This document shows, piece by piece, positions 51,625 through 60,092 of a stretch of 64,000 nt of DNA. Positions within the stretch are counted from its first letter, which is position 1; every line of letters starts with the position of its first letter. The stretch is from Micromonospora sp. NBRC 110009 (GTDB lineage Bacteria > Actinomycetota > Actinomycetes > Mycobacteriales > Micromonosporaceae). The notes below the pieces were generated by a model, which made no database searches, was not told where the DNA came from, and saw only the letters and a list, made by a program, of their open reading frames with translations. Location: the NCBI RefSeq assembly GCF_030518795.1, contig NZ_CP130427.1, forward strand, positions 4,836,001 to 4,900,000, in the 5' to 3' direction. The position numbers were made by a program, and so were the translations under genes.

Positions 51625-52881
51625 CTAGGCCGGCGGCGCAGGATCGTCACCTGTCGGACACCGCAGCGGCGGCCGGTGGGACCGCAGACAGGCCGCCGGC
51701 GCCGGCGGATCGGTGGCGGGCGCCGACTCGGTCGGGGTGGGTGCGCTGCTCGGGGTGGGTGTGCTGCTCGGGGACTCGCTCGTGGCCGGCGGTGTCCCGG
51801 TCGACTGCCCGGTCGGGGTCGTCCGCGCGGATGGAGGGGTCGCGGCGGCCGGTGCGGCGGATCCGGGGCGCTCCGCCACCGTCGCGCGCAGCACCAGCCC
51901 GTCCGGGTCGGAAGCGCCGCCGGTGGAGCGCGTCGCCGTGCCGACCGTCGGCGACGGGACCGCGCCGCCGCCCGTCGGGCTGCTGGCGGGCGCGCTCGGG
52001 AACGGGCGGCCGATCGCGTCCCGGCCGTCGGCGCCGGCGGCGGGTCCGCTCGCCCGCGGCGCCGCCCGGTGCGGCCCGCCGGCCGGCGCGTTCACGGTGC
52101 TCGCGGCGAGGGTGCCGAGCGTCACCGCGACCGCGACGGCGGCCGCGGCGGCCAGGCGTTCCGGGCGCAGCAGGGGCGCCGGGGCGTCCGCGGCCGTCAC
52201 CGGGTGCGGGGGCGCCGGCCGGGCGCCGTAATGGGCCGCCAGCAGGGCGTCGACCTGCGCGGCGAGGACGGCCCGATGCCCGGTGGCGGTGGCGAAGGCG
52301 AGGGTGAGGTAGAAGCGGAAGTTCACCGCCGCACCGGCCGGCACCCGCAACCCGGCCGGCCGGCGGCCGTCCCCGGAGTGCAGCAGCGTGACCGGCACCT
52401 CGGGGTGGTGGCCCGGCCCCCGTACGTCGGCGTGTCGCCACTCGCGCCGGCCGGTGCGGCCGGCGAAGGCGACCCGCAGGTTGGTCACGACCGCCATGCC
52501 GGAGTCGACGACCCGGAGGCCGGTCGGCAGCGGCCGCCCGGGCGCGTGGACGGGCGCCGTCACGGCGGTCAGGGCGGGCGCAGGCAGCCCGGTGAGGTGC
52601 CGGGCCTCCGCCTCGACCAGATCGGCGTCCGGCATGACCCGGTAGACGACCTCGTCGTCGGCTAGGTCCACCGGCAGGCCGGTGCGGGGCTGCCTGCAGC
52701 CCAGGAACCCGGCGGCCTCGATCCGCAGTCTGAGCAGCCGCTCCTCGTCGCGGCGCCAGACCTCGACCTCGGCCTCGTACGCCGCCTGCCGGCGGTCGTT
52801 CTCGCGTTGCGCCCACCCGAATTGCCAGCGGGAGTGGCCGACCGCAACGCCCGTCACGATGGCTGACCGTTTCGCTGTCAC
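51625..52881 (-). CDS. Single-pass membrane protein with Pro/Thr/Ser-rich tail
   Basis: A 418-residue protein of unknown family. The N-terminal 250 residues are cytoplasmic and begin with a charged helix (QRENDRRQAAYEAEVEVWRR). One membrane helix lies at about 252-272 (AAAAAVAVAVTLGTLAAS). The external tail is rich in Pro, Thr and Ser with runs such as SSTPTPSSAPTPTES, and two cysteines near the end (ACLRS, LRCPT). It is similar in plan to the kinase at 135, but without a kinase domain. Confidence 0.68.
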   Translation of the reverse strand: MTAKRSAIVTGVAVGHSRWQFGWAQRENDRRQAAYEAEVEVWRRDEERLLRLRIEAAGFLGCRQPRTGLPVDLADDEVVYRVMPDADLVEAEARHLTGLPAPALTAVTAPVHAPGRPLPTGLRVVDSGMAVVTNLRVAFAGRTGRREWRHADVRGPGHHPEVPVTLLHSGDGRRPAGLRVPAGAAVNFRFYLTLAFATATGHRAVLAAQVDALLAAHYGARPAPPHPVTAADAPAPLLRPERLAAAAAVAVAVTLGTLAASTVNAPAGGPHRAAPRASGPAAGADGRDAIGRPFPSAPASSPTGGGAVPSPTVGTATRSTGGASDPDGLVLRATVAERPGSAAPAAATPPSARTTPTGQSTGTPPATSESPSSTPTPSSAPTPTESAPATDPPAPAACLRSHRPPLRCPTGDDPAPPA

Positions 52882-53060
52882 GTCACGTACAACGGCGACT
52901 GCGGTCGGTGGACACGGCGAAGATGAAGAGCGTTCCGGTTCTGCGGGAAGCGGGGGAATTGCCGGAAAGCCTGCGGATCCCGCTGGCGGATGGCACCGGG
53001 TGTCGGTGAGACTCGGGCGGGCGCGGGGTGCGCCCGCCCGGCAGGAGGGGGTACGACCGG

Positions 53061-53834
53061 ATGGGGCAGGCGGCGCGGGACGCGGCGGAGTTGCTCGGAC
53101 AGGCCCGGCGGGTGGTGATCTTCACCGGGGCGGGCATGTCGGCCGAGAGCGGTGTGCCGACCTTCCGGGACGCCCTGACCGGGCTGTGGCGGCAGTTCGA
53201 CGCGCAGGCGCTCGCCACGCCGGACGCGTTCCGTGCGGACCCCGCGCTCGTGTGGGGCTGGTACGAGTGGCGACGCGCCACCGTCCGGCAGGCCCGGCCG
53301 AACGCGGGGCACGTCGCCGTGGCCGCGATCGAGGCCCGCGTGCCGAGCAGCGTCCTCGTCACCCAGAACGTCGACGACCTGCACGAGCGGGCCGGTTCCG
53401 CCGCCCCGGTGCACCTGCACGGCAGCCTGTTCGCACCCCACTGCTCGGGCTGCGCCCAGCCGGCGCCGGTGCCGGACCTGACGGAGGAGCCGGCCGAGGG
53501 CCGGCGGATCCCACCGCCGCGGTGCGCGCGGTGCTCGGCTGCCGTCCGGCCGGGTGTGGTGTGGTTCGGCGAGGCGTTGCCGACGGAGGCGCTGGAGGCC
53601 GCCGTCGAAGCGGCGTCCACCTGCGACCTCCTGCTGACCGTGGGCACCTCCGGCCTGGTCTATCCGGCCGCGGAGATCCCCCAGGTGGCGGCGCGCCTCG
53701 GCGCCGCGGTGATTCAGGTCAACCCGGAGGAGACGCCGCTGGACCGGGTCGCCGACGTGAATCTGCGCGGCCCGGCCGCCCGCGTGCTCCCCGCTCTGGT
53801 CGACGCTGCCTGGGACCGCCCCCACGGGGCCTGA
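53061..53834 (+). CDS. Sirtuin-type NAD-dependent protein deacylase
   Basis: A 257-residue Sir2 enzyme. NAD motifs are FTGAGMSAESGVPTFRD and TQNVDDLHERAG, the catalytic His is in VHLHGSLF, and zinc cysteines are CSGC and CARC. GTSGLVYPAAEIP completes the nucleotide pocket. The YEWRR motif (GWYEWRRATV) contains the Tyr and Arg that mark class III (SIRT5-like) desuccinylases. AGGAGGGG precedes ATG 53061. It is followed by a GNAT acyltransferase, so opposite acylation activities are side by side. Confidence 0.94.
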   Translation: MGQAARDAAELLGQARRVVIFTGAGMSAESGVPTFRDALTGLWRQFDAQALATPDAFRADPALVWGWYEWRRATVRQARPNAGHVAVAAIEARVPSSVLVTQNVDDLHERAGSAAPVHLHGSLFAPHCSGCAQPAPVPDLTEEPAEGRRIPPPRCARCSAAVRPGVVWFGEALPTEALEAAVEAASTCDLLLTVGTSGLVYPAAEIPQVAARLGAAVIQVNPEETPLDRVADVNLRGPAARVLPALVDAAWDRPHGA

Positions 53835-53938
53835 CCGTCGTCGGCCGGACTGGTGGCGCAGCCGGGGAGCTGTCGTGGCATGCCGGCCAGGTGGGTTGCG
53901 TACGCTGGCCCGGCGACCGCCGTGACCCGGGAGATTTG

Positions 53939-54475
53939 ATGACCAGCCCTGGACCCTGCACCGTCCGGACCGCCCGCCCCGGCGACGTGGCTGCCCTCGT
54001 CGACCTCGTCGAGTCGGCGTACCGGGGGGAGCGCAGCCGGGCCGGCTGGACCCACGAGGCGGACCTGCTCGGCGGCCAGCGCACCGACGCGGGCATGGTG
54101 AACGCCGCGGTGCGGCACCCGGACGGCACGGTGTTGGTCGCCGAGGACGAGGCGGGCATCGTCGCCTGCTGCCAACTGGAGCGCCGGGACGACCACGCCT
54201 ACTTCGGCATGTTCGCGGTGTCACCGGGGCGGCAGGGCGGCGGGCTCGGCCGGGCGCTGCTGGCGGAGGCCGAGCGGTTCGCCCGGGAGGAGTGGGGCGC
54301 CGGCGAGCTGCGGATGACGGTGATCACCCAGCGGGACGACCTGATCGCCTGGTACGAGCGACGCGGCTACACCCGCACGGGGGAGCTGACCCCCTTCCCG
54401 TACGGCGACGAGCGGTTCGGCGTGCCACGGCGACCGGACCTGGCGTTCGAGACGCTGACCAGGAAGCTCGGCTGA
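53939..54475 (+). CDS. GNAT-family N-acetyltransferase
   Basis: A 178-residue GNAT: VRTARPGDVAALVDLVESAY is the opening strand and helix, and MFAVSPGRQGGGLGRALLAE is the acetyl-CoA motif A (R/QxxGxG/A). The C-terminal DLIAWYERRGYTRTGEL is the motif B strand. GGGAG lies 5 bp before ATG 53939. The substrate is unknown; pairing with the sirtuin at 53061 makes a protein acetylation role possible. Confidence 0.9.
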   Translation: MTSPGPCTVRTARPGDVAALVDLVESAYRGERSRAGWTHEADLLGGQRTDAGMVNAAVRHPDGTVLVAEDEAGIVACCQLERRDDHAYFGMFAVSPGRQGGGLGRALLAEAERFAREEWGAGELRMTVITQRDDLIAWYERRGYTRTGELTPFPYGDERFGVPRRPDLAFETLTRKLG

Positions 54476-54591
54476 CGGCGGCCCGACCCGACCGGCACCC
54501 GCCCGGGGCGGTCGTCAGCCCGCTGCCGAGACCCGTCGCGAATCAGGACCCCGAGCAAGGATTTCGGCGGCCCGGTCCGTACGGTCGGGGC

Positions 54592-56250
54592 GTGGAAACC
54601 GATGTGATCGTGGTCGGGGCCGGCCTCGCCGGCCTGGTCGCCGCCGCCGAGGCGGCCGACGCCGGCCGCCGGGTGCTGCTGCTGGACCAGGAACCCGAGC
54701 AGAACCTCGGCGGCCAGGCGTGGTGGTCGTTCGGCGGGCTCTTCCTGGTCGACTCGCTCGAGCAGCGGCGGATGGGCATCCGGGACTCCGTGGAGCTGGC
54801 CTGGCAGGACTGGACCGGCAGCGCGGCGTTCGACCGTCCCGAGGACCACTGGCCGCGCCGGTGGGCCGAGGCGTACGTGCACTTCGCGGCCGGGGAGAAG
54901 CGGGCCTGGCTGCGCGGCCTCGGTCACCGGATCTTCCCGGTGGTCAGCTGGGCCGAACGGGGCGGGGGAGCGGCGGACGGGCACGGCAACTCGGTGCCCC
55001 GGTTCCACGTCACCTGGGGGACCGGCCCCGGCGTGGTCGAGCCGTTCGCCCGGCGGGTGCGGGCCGCCGCCGATCAGGGCCGGATCCGGCTGCTGTTCCG
55101 GCACCGCGTCGACGAGCTGGTCACCAGCGCCGGCGTCGTCACCGGCGTGCGTGGCGCGATCCTGGAGCCCGACGACGCCCCGCGCGGCCGTCCCACCTCC
55201 CGCACGGTGGTCGGCGACTTCGCGTACGGCGCGCAGGCCGTGATCATCACCTCGGGCGGGATCGGCGGCGACCACGACCTGGTCCGGCGGGCCTGGCCGG
55301 CGCGCCTCGGCACCCCACCGACCCGGATGGTCACCGGGGTGCCGGCGTACGTCGACGGGCGGATGCTCGGCATCACCGAGGCCGCCGGCGGGCGGATCAT
55401 CAACCCCGACCGGATGTGGCACTACACCGAGGGGCTGCGCAACTGGGACCCGATCTGGCCCGGGCACGGCATCCGGATCCTGCCCGGCCCGTCGTCCCTC
55501 TGGCTCGACGCGACCGGGCAGCGGCTGCCACCGCCGCTCTTCCCCGGCTTCGACACCCTGGCCACGCTGCGCCATCTGCGCACCACGGGGTACGACTACA
55601 GCTGGTTCCTGCTCACCCAGCGGATCCTGGAGAAGGAGTTCGCGCTGTCGGGCTCGGAGCAGAACCCCGACCTGACCAACCGCAGCATCCGGGGGGTGCT
55701 GCGCCGGGTGCGCCCCGGCGCGCCGGGCCCGGTCGAGGCGTTCAAGCGGCACGGCGCGGACTTCGTCGTCGCCGACGGCCTGCCGGCGCTGGTCGACGGG
55801 ATGAACAGGCTGGCCGCCGAGACCGGCGGGCCGCAGCTCGACGCCGTCGCGCTGCGGCGGGTGGTGGAGGCCCGGGACCGGGACATCGCCCACCCGTACG
55901 GCAAGGACGCCCAACTGCAGGCCGTTCGCGGTGCCCGGGCGTACCGGGGGGACCGGCTCGTCCGGGTGGCCACCCCGCACCGGCTGCTCGACCCGGCCGC
56001 CGGCCCGCTGATCGCCGTCCAGTTGCACGTGCTCACCCGCAAGACCCTCGGCGGGCTGCACACCGACCTGTCCGGCCGGGTGCTGCGCCCCGACGGCGAG
56101 CCGCTCGGCGGGGTGTACGCCGCCGGCGAGGTCGCCGGCTTCGGTGGTGGCGGCTTGCACGGCTACAACGCGCTGGAGGGCACCTTCCTCGGCGGCTGCC
56201 TCTTCTCCGGACGGACGGCCGGCCGGGCCGCAGCGGCCGCCGTCGGCTGA
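54592..56250 (+). CDS. FAD-dependent dehydrogenase (fumarate reductase/ketosteroid dehydrogenase fold)
   Basis: A 552-residue flavoprotein. The FAD motif VIVVGAGLAGLVAAAEAADAG is at the N-terminus, followed by the LLLDQEPEQNLGGQAWWSFGG region. The C-terminal GGVYAAGEVAGFGGGGLHGY and FLGGCLFSGR are typical of the succinate dehydrogenase/fumarate reductase flavoprotein family. GTG 54592 begins it after a GC-rich leader. No iron-sulfur or membrane partner lies nearby, so it probably uses a soluble electron carrier. Substrate unknown. Confidence 0.92.
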   Translation: METDVIVVGAGLAGLVAAAEAADAGRRVLLLDQEPEQNLGGQAWWSFGGLFLVDSLEQRRMGIRDSVELAWQDWTGSAAFDRPEDHWPRRWAEAYVHFAAGEKRAWLRGLGHRIFPVVSWAERGGGAADGHGNSVPRFHVTWGTGPGVVEPFARRVRAAADQGRIRLLFRHRVDELVTSAGVVTGVRGAILEPDDAPRGRPTSRTVVGDFAYGAQAVIITSGGIGGDHDLVRRAWPARLGTPPTRMVTGVPAYVDGRMLGITEAAGGRIINPDRMWHYTEGLRNWDPIWPGHGIRILPGPSSLWLDATGQRLPPPLFPGFDTLATLRHLRTTGYDYSWFLLTQRILEKEFALSGSEQNPDLTNRSIRGVLRRVRPGAPGPVEAFKRHGADFVVADGLPALVDGMNRLAAETGGPQLDAVALRRVVEARDRDIAHPYGKDAQLQAVRGARAYRGDRLVRVATPHRLLDPAAGPLIAVQLHVLTRKTLGGLHTDLSGRVLRPDGEPLGGVYAAGEVAGFGGGGLHGYNALEGTFLGGCLFSGRTAGRAAAAAVG

Positions 56251-56303
56251 CCCGCGGGCGCGTTGCCTACCGGTGCGCCGGCGGTAGAACAAATTCCTCC
56301 CCA

Positions 56304-56326
56304 GGGCGGTCACTTTGCCACCGCCC
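56304..56326 (+). terminator. Hairpin downstream of the flavoprotein gene
   Basis: GGGCGGT / ACCGCCC, 7-bp perfect stem with a 9-nt loop. Confidence 0.5.
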
Positions 56327-56552
56327 GGGTGGGCCGTGACGTCGGATCGTTGTCGGTTACCTGATTGGAATCTGCAAATGGCTGGGGCATTGTCCCTCGA
56401 CGGCGGACACTCGCATTTGCTCGGTTCTTGCGGGTGGCCCGCATTGAGGCATCCCGCAGGCCTCCGCCCAGTTCGTGGCGGCGCGGTTCGCCGGGTGAGC
56501 CGGCCCGTCGCCCTGCTCAGACGCCGCCGGCGTGATCATCTGTCATCTAAGG

Positions 56553-56581
56553 TTGACGCCGCGCGCCGGCGCTCCTAGGCT
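56553..56581 (+). promoter_or_regulatory. Consensus-like promoter of the small HTH gene
   Basis: TTGACG (56553-56558), 17 bp, TAGGCT (56576-56581), close to the housekeeping sigma consensus. ATG 56588 lies 6 bp beyond the -10, so the mRNA is probably leaderless. Confidence 0.75.
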
Positions 56582-56587
56582 GGGGGC

Positions 56588-56824
56588 ATGGCAGTCAATC
56601 GGCTGGTGAGCCTCGTGAACGCCACCGACGACGACGACCCCCGGGTCGCCCTCGCCGCCACCGCGGAGGCGGCGAAGGAGTTCGAGCGGATCCAGGCGGT
56701 CCTGGTCCGGCGGGCGCGGGCGCAGGGCGTGACCTGGGCGGAGATCGCCGCCGCGCTCGGCGTCAGCAAGCAGGCGGTGCACAAGAAATACGGCGGTCGG
56801 GGACTGTTTCGCAAGGAAGACTGA
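56588..56824 (+). CDS. Small helix-turn-helix protein
   Basis: A 78-residue protein. The C-terminal half has a sigma-region-4-like HTH: GVTWAEIAAALGVSKQAVHKKYGGRG. The N-terminal half is an acidic/Ala-rich helix (ATAEAAKEFERIQAVLVRRA). It resembles short actinobacterial DNA-binding proteins often found as solo HTH units. Target unknown; the efflux pump gene downstream, with its own operator-like repeats, is a candidate. Confidence 0.85.
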   Translation: MAVNRLVSLVNATDDDDPRVALAATAEAAKEFERIQAVLVRRARAQGVTWAEIAAALGVSKQAVHKKYGGRGLFRKED

Positions 56825-56914
56825 ATTCTGGTCCCGCGTCCCTCAACATTTCTCCAGACATTCTCCTTGAGCGGCGTCGTACCCCGGTGCGAATCGCCGG
56901 CGTAACAACCTGTC

Positions 56915-56968
56915 AATAGATTCACTATTCCGCTGGCGTCTCAGGAATGGCGGGAACGGCAATTCCTG
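56915..56968 (+). promoter_or_regulatory. Operator-like repeats before the efflux pump gene
   Basis: AATAG-attca-CTATT (56915-56929) and CAGGAAT-N13-ATTCCTG (56942-56968) are two perfect-armed inverted repeats in an AT-enriched stretch 61-114 bp upstream of the ATG at 57029. GGAG lies just before the start. They are plausible operators for a TetR- or HTH-type repressor, which is not identified here. Confidence 0.55.
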
Positions 56969-57028
56969 CCCGAAATCAGCCAGTAGGCGCAGCTTCGACA
57001 GATCCAACCGGCGAGCGAAGGAGCAACC

Positions 57029-58513
57029 ATGACCACGGCACCGCGGCCGGCGGCCGCGCCGCAGGCGTCGATAGCCAAGCTGGCCATCGTCATCCTGCTG
57101 GGCGGCGTGATCGTCCAGCTCGACGCGACGATGACCAACGTCGCGATCAGCACCTTCATCAAGGACTTCGACTCCACCATCTCCACCATCCAGTGGGTCG
57201 GCACCGGCTATCTGCTGGCGATGACCCTGACCATCCCGGCCACCGGCTGGGCGATGGAGCGCTTCGGCCCGCGTACCCTCTGGACCGCGACCGTGCTGGT
57301 CTTCCTGGTCGGCTCGGTGCTGGCCGGCTTCGCCTGGTCGGCGCAGAGCCTGATCATCTTCCGGATCCTGCAGGGTCTCGGCGGCGGCATGATCGTGCCG
57401 ATCGCCCAGGCGGTGCTCGCCCAGGCCGCCGGCCCCGACCGACTCGGCCGGCTGATGGCGGTGATCGCGATCCCCGCCATGCTGGCCCCCGTCCTCGGGC
57501 CGGTGATCGGCGGCTGGCTGGTCACCGACGTGAGCTGGCGCTGGATCTTCTTCGTCAACGTCCCGATCTGCCTGCTCACCATCCTGCTGTCCTGGCGTTA
57601 CCTGTCGGCGGAGAAGGCGGTGGTCAACGGCCGGCTCACCCGGCTCGACTGGATGGGCCTGGCCCTGCTCTCGCCCGCCTGCGCCGCGGTGGTGTACGGC
57701 CTGGCCCGGGCCGGCAACAAGGGCACCTTCGGCGAGTCCGGCGTGATCGCCTTCGTCATCGCCGGCCTGGTGCTGCTCATCGGCTTCGCGGTGCACGCGC
57801 TGCGGGACGACGAGCCGCTGCTCGACCTGCGGCTGTTCCGGGCGCGCAGCTTCGCCGCCTCGGCGTCGGTGGTGTTCCTCTCCGGCATCGTGCTCTTCGG
57901 CGCGATCATCCTGCTGCCGCTCTACTACCAGCAGGTGGCCGGGCTGACCCCGCTGCGGGCCGGCCTGCTGCTCGCGCCGCAGGGACTCGGCATGGCGGTC
58001 GCGCTGATCATCGCCGGCCGGCTCTCCGACAAGATCGGCCCACGGCCGATCGTGCTTGTCGGCATCGCCCTCGCCGCGGCCGGCGCGCTCGTCCTCACTA
58101 AGGTGGAGGCGGACACCAACCGGTGGCTGCTGAGCGCGGCGCTGGCCGTCAGCGGCGCCGGGCTCGGCGCGGCGACGGTACCGGTCCTGGTCGGCGCGTA
58201 CCGGGGGCTGCGCCAGGAGCAGATCCCGCGGGCGACCACCGCGATCCGGATCTTCCAGCAGCTCGGCGGCGCGTTCGCCGGCGCGGTCCTGGCAGTGGTG
58301 CTGCAGCACGCGAGCGCCAGTGCGGCGACCGCCGGTCGCGGCGGCCGGCCGGAGCCGTCGGCGCTGGCCGACGCGTACGGGCAGACGTTCTGGTGGGTGC
58401 TCGGCTTCGCCACCGTCGCCCTCATCCCGGCGCTGCTGCTGCCCGGCAGCCCGCCGGAGAGGAAGTCCCCGCCGCAGACCCCGGCCGCGGAGGAGACCCC
58501 GGTCGCCAGCTGA
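57029..58513 (+). CDS. DHA2-family (14-TM) MFS drug exporter
   Basis: A 494-residue transporter of the EmrB/QacA type. Motif D1 is QLDATMTNVAIST, motif A follows helix 2 (GWAMERFGPRTLW), motif C is PVLGPVIGGWLV, and the 14-helix pattern is complete. GAAGGAGC precedes ATG 57029. It pumps cationic or hydrophobic drugs by proton antiport in family members. The small HTH gene lies upstream and operator-like repeats precede it. Confidence 0.94.
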   Translation: MTTAPRPAAAPQASIAKLAIVILLGGVIVQLDATMTNVAISTFIKDFDSTISTIQWVGTGYLLAMTLTIPATGWAMERFGPRTLWTATVLVFLVGSVLAGFAWSAQSLIIFRILQGLGGGMIVPIAQAVLAQAAGPDRLGRLMAVIAIPAMLAPVLGPVIGGWLVTDVSWRWIFFVNVPICLLTILLSWRYLSAEKAVVNGRLTRLDWMGLALLSPACAAVVYGLARAGNKGTFGESGVIAFVIAGLVLLIGFAVHALRDDEPLLDLRLFRARSFAASASVVFLSGIVLFGAIILLPLYYQQVAGLTPLRAGLLLAPQGLGMAVALIIAGRLSDKIGPRPIVLVGIALAAAGALVLTKVEADTNRWLLSAALAVSGAGLGAATVPVLVGAYRGLRQEQIPRATTAIRIFQQLGGAFAGAVLAVVLQHASASAATAGRGGRPEPSALADAYGQTFWWVLGFATVALIPALLLPGSPPERKSPPQTPAAEETPVAS

Positions 58514-58625
58514 CGGCAATTCCCGGTAAGCCCCTGGCGGACGTCCCGGACGGAGCGCTATGCTCCGCCGCGATGATGACCTCCTCGTCCAGATTGGGGG
58601 CCCGGTTCGCGCAAGGTGAGTGCTG

Positions 58626-60026
58626 ATGCGCTCGCCCGCCGCGAATGCGGAATCCCGTCTCTCCCTCTGGCGGCGCGTGCGCGAGTTCGCCGTACCGCCC
58701 TCCATGATCGAATCTGCCACCGCGCGTCGTCGCGTCGGTGACTGGGCCGGCGCGTGCGCCGCGGCCCGCGTCGACGTCGACCTTGACCTGCGCGCCGTGG
58801 CTCGGCGCCACGGCCGCGAGCTGGCCGCCCGGCTCCGGGCCGATCTCCGACACCTCGCACCCGACCTGCTGCGCTGGCACCTGCCGAGGGTCGCCCCCGA
58901 CGGACTGCTGCGCCCGGCGCTGACCATCTCGCTCGTCAGGTACGACCCGGCGGAGCAGGACGCCACCGAGCCGGTGCACCTCGTGGTCCGCACCCCGCCG
59001 GCCTGGGCGGACGCGGGCCAGCGGATCAGCCTGACGCTGTGGGCGGGCAGCCGCGCCAAGCAGGCCGGCGGGCATCCGCACTCCCGTCCCGACCGTCGGT
59101 TCCGCCTCGACCTGCACCGCCACCTGTGGGACGCGCGGCAGGCCGATGAGCTGCGGGGCCGGTCAGGGGCCGAGCACCTGCCCACCGAGGACGGCGGCGG
59201 GGGCCCGCCGTGGCGGGAACCTGGTCACGCGGTGCACCGCTGGGCGGCCGAGGCGGCGATCCTGCTTCGCGCCGAGGGACGGACCGGCGCCGCCGTGGCC
59301 GTCCGGCTCGGGCCCCGACGCCGCCTGGTCCTGGACGTCCCTCCACGAGGGATGAACGTCGGGCAGCGGCCCGAAGGGGGCGAGCAGAACCTGCGGTACG
59401 CCCGGACGACCCGGGCCGGGCACGCCGCCGCGCTGCCGGTGCTGCCCGACGCGGCGACGTGGCTGCCACCCGACCTCGAGTTGCTGTGCCATGGGCTGAT
59501 CGGGGTGGACCAACTCCACCCGCTGGTGGCGTCGGCGCTCGACCCCGACCGCCCGGCGGCCGGCACTCGGGCGTTACCGGGCCCGGGGGCACAGCCACGG
59601 CTCGTGGTGTGCCGGGGAGCCCGGCACCGGATCGGCCTGGTCGACGGGGTCCTCGCCGCGCTCGACCACGACCCGGCGGAGATCCGCCGGGAGGAGCTGC
59701 TGGCCGCGCTGACCGGCAGCCCGCTGCCCTGCCTGCAGGCGATCGACGAGGCGCACCGCCGGCCGGCGTGCCTTCCCGACATCCGCGCCCGCCTCGACCA
59801 CGGTGACATCGCCGGTGCGCTGGCCACCGTCCAGGCCCTGCTCGGACCCGACGCGCTGCTGCGCGCCGGGGACCTGCGCGAGGAACTGGAGACCGCTGCG
59901 CTGCGGCGCATCACGTATGGACTGTTCCGCGCCGGACTGACCGGGCATGCACCCCCGCCCAGCTCCCGGGACCGGCGGCCCAAGCGGGACCGCCGCTCCC
60001 ACCCGCGCCACGCGACCTTCCGCTGA
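58626..60026 (+). CDS. Unknown protein of a MoxR/vWA cassette
   Basis: A 466-residue protein, Arg- and Ala-rich, with no family I recognise and no membrane segment. The N-terminal part has an Arg-rich helix (RVREFAVPPSMIESATARRR) and several His-containing blocks. The C-terminal tail is basic (RDRRPKRDRRSHPRHATFR). It precedes the MoxR ATPase by 66 bp and the vWA gene follows that, so it is probably the system's third component or a substrate. ATG 58626 is chosen over GTG 58620. A TATGCT box at about 58558-58563 could be the -10. Confidence 0.7.
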   Translation: MRSPAANAESRLSLWRRVREFAVPPSMIESATARRRVGDWAGACAAARVDVDLDLRAVARRHGRELAARLRADLRHLAPDLLRWHLPRVAPDGLLRPALTISLVRYDPAEQDATEPVHLVVRTPPAWADAGQRISLTLWAGSRAKQAGGHPHSRPDRRFRLDLHRHLWDARQADELRGRSGAEHLPTEDGGGGPPWREPGHAVHRWAAEAAILLRAEGRTGAAVAVRLGPRRRLVLDVPPRGMNVGQRPEGGEQNLRYARTTRAGHAAALPVLPDAATWLPPDLELLCHGLIGVDQLHPLVASALDPDRPAAGTRALPGPGAQPRLVVCRGARHRIGLVDGVLAALDHDPAEIRREELLAALTGSPLPCLQAIDEAHRRPACLPDIRARLDHGDIAGALATVQALLGPDALLRAGDLREELETAALRRITYGLFRAGLTGHAPPPSSRDRRPKRDRRSHPRHATFR

Positions 60027-60092
60027 CCTGCGGATCGTCGCCTCTCACCCGGCCCCTGGCCGATCCACCCACGACCTCACAGGTGATCCGAC

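Larger units (their letters stand above)
56251..56587. other. Intergenic region between flavoprotein and HTH genes
   Basis: No coding frame is supported. It contains a hairpin GGGCGGT-N9-ACCGCCC (56304-56326), 53 bp after the flavoprotein stop and a likely terminator, and ends with the leaderless HTH-gene promoter at 56553-56581. The middle (56330-56550) shows nothing I can name. Confidence 0.7.
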
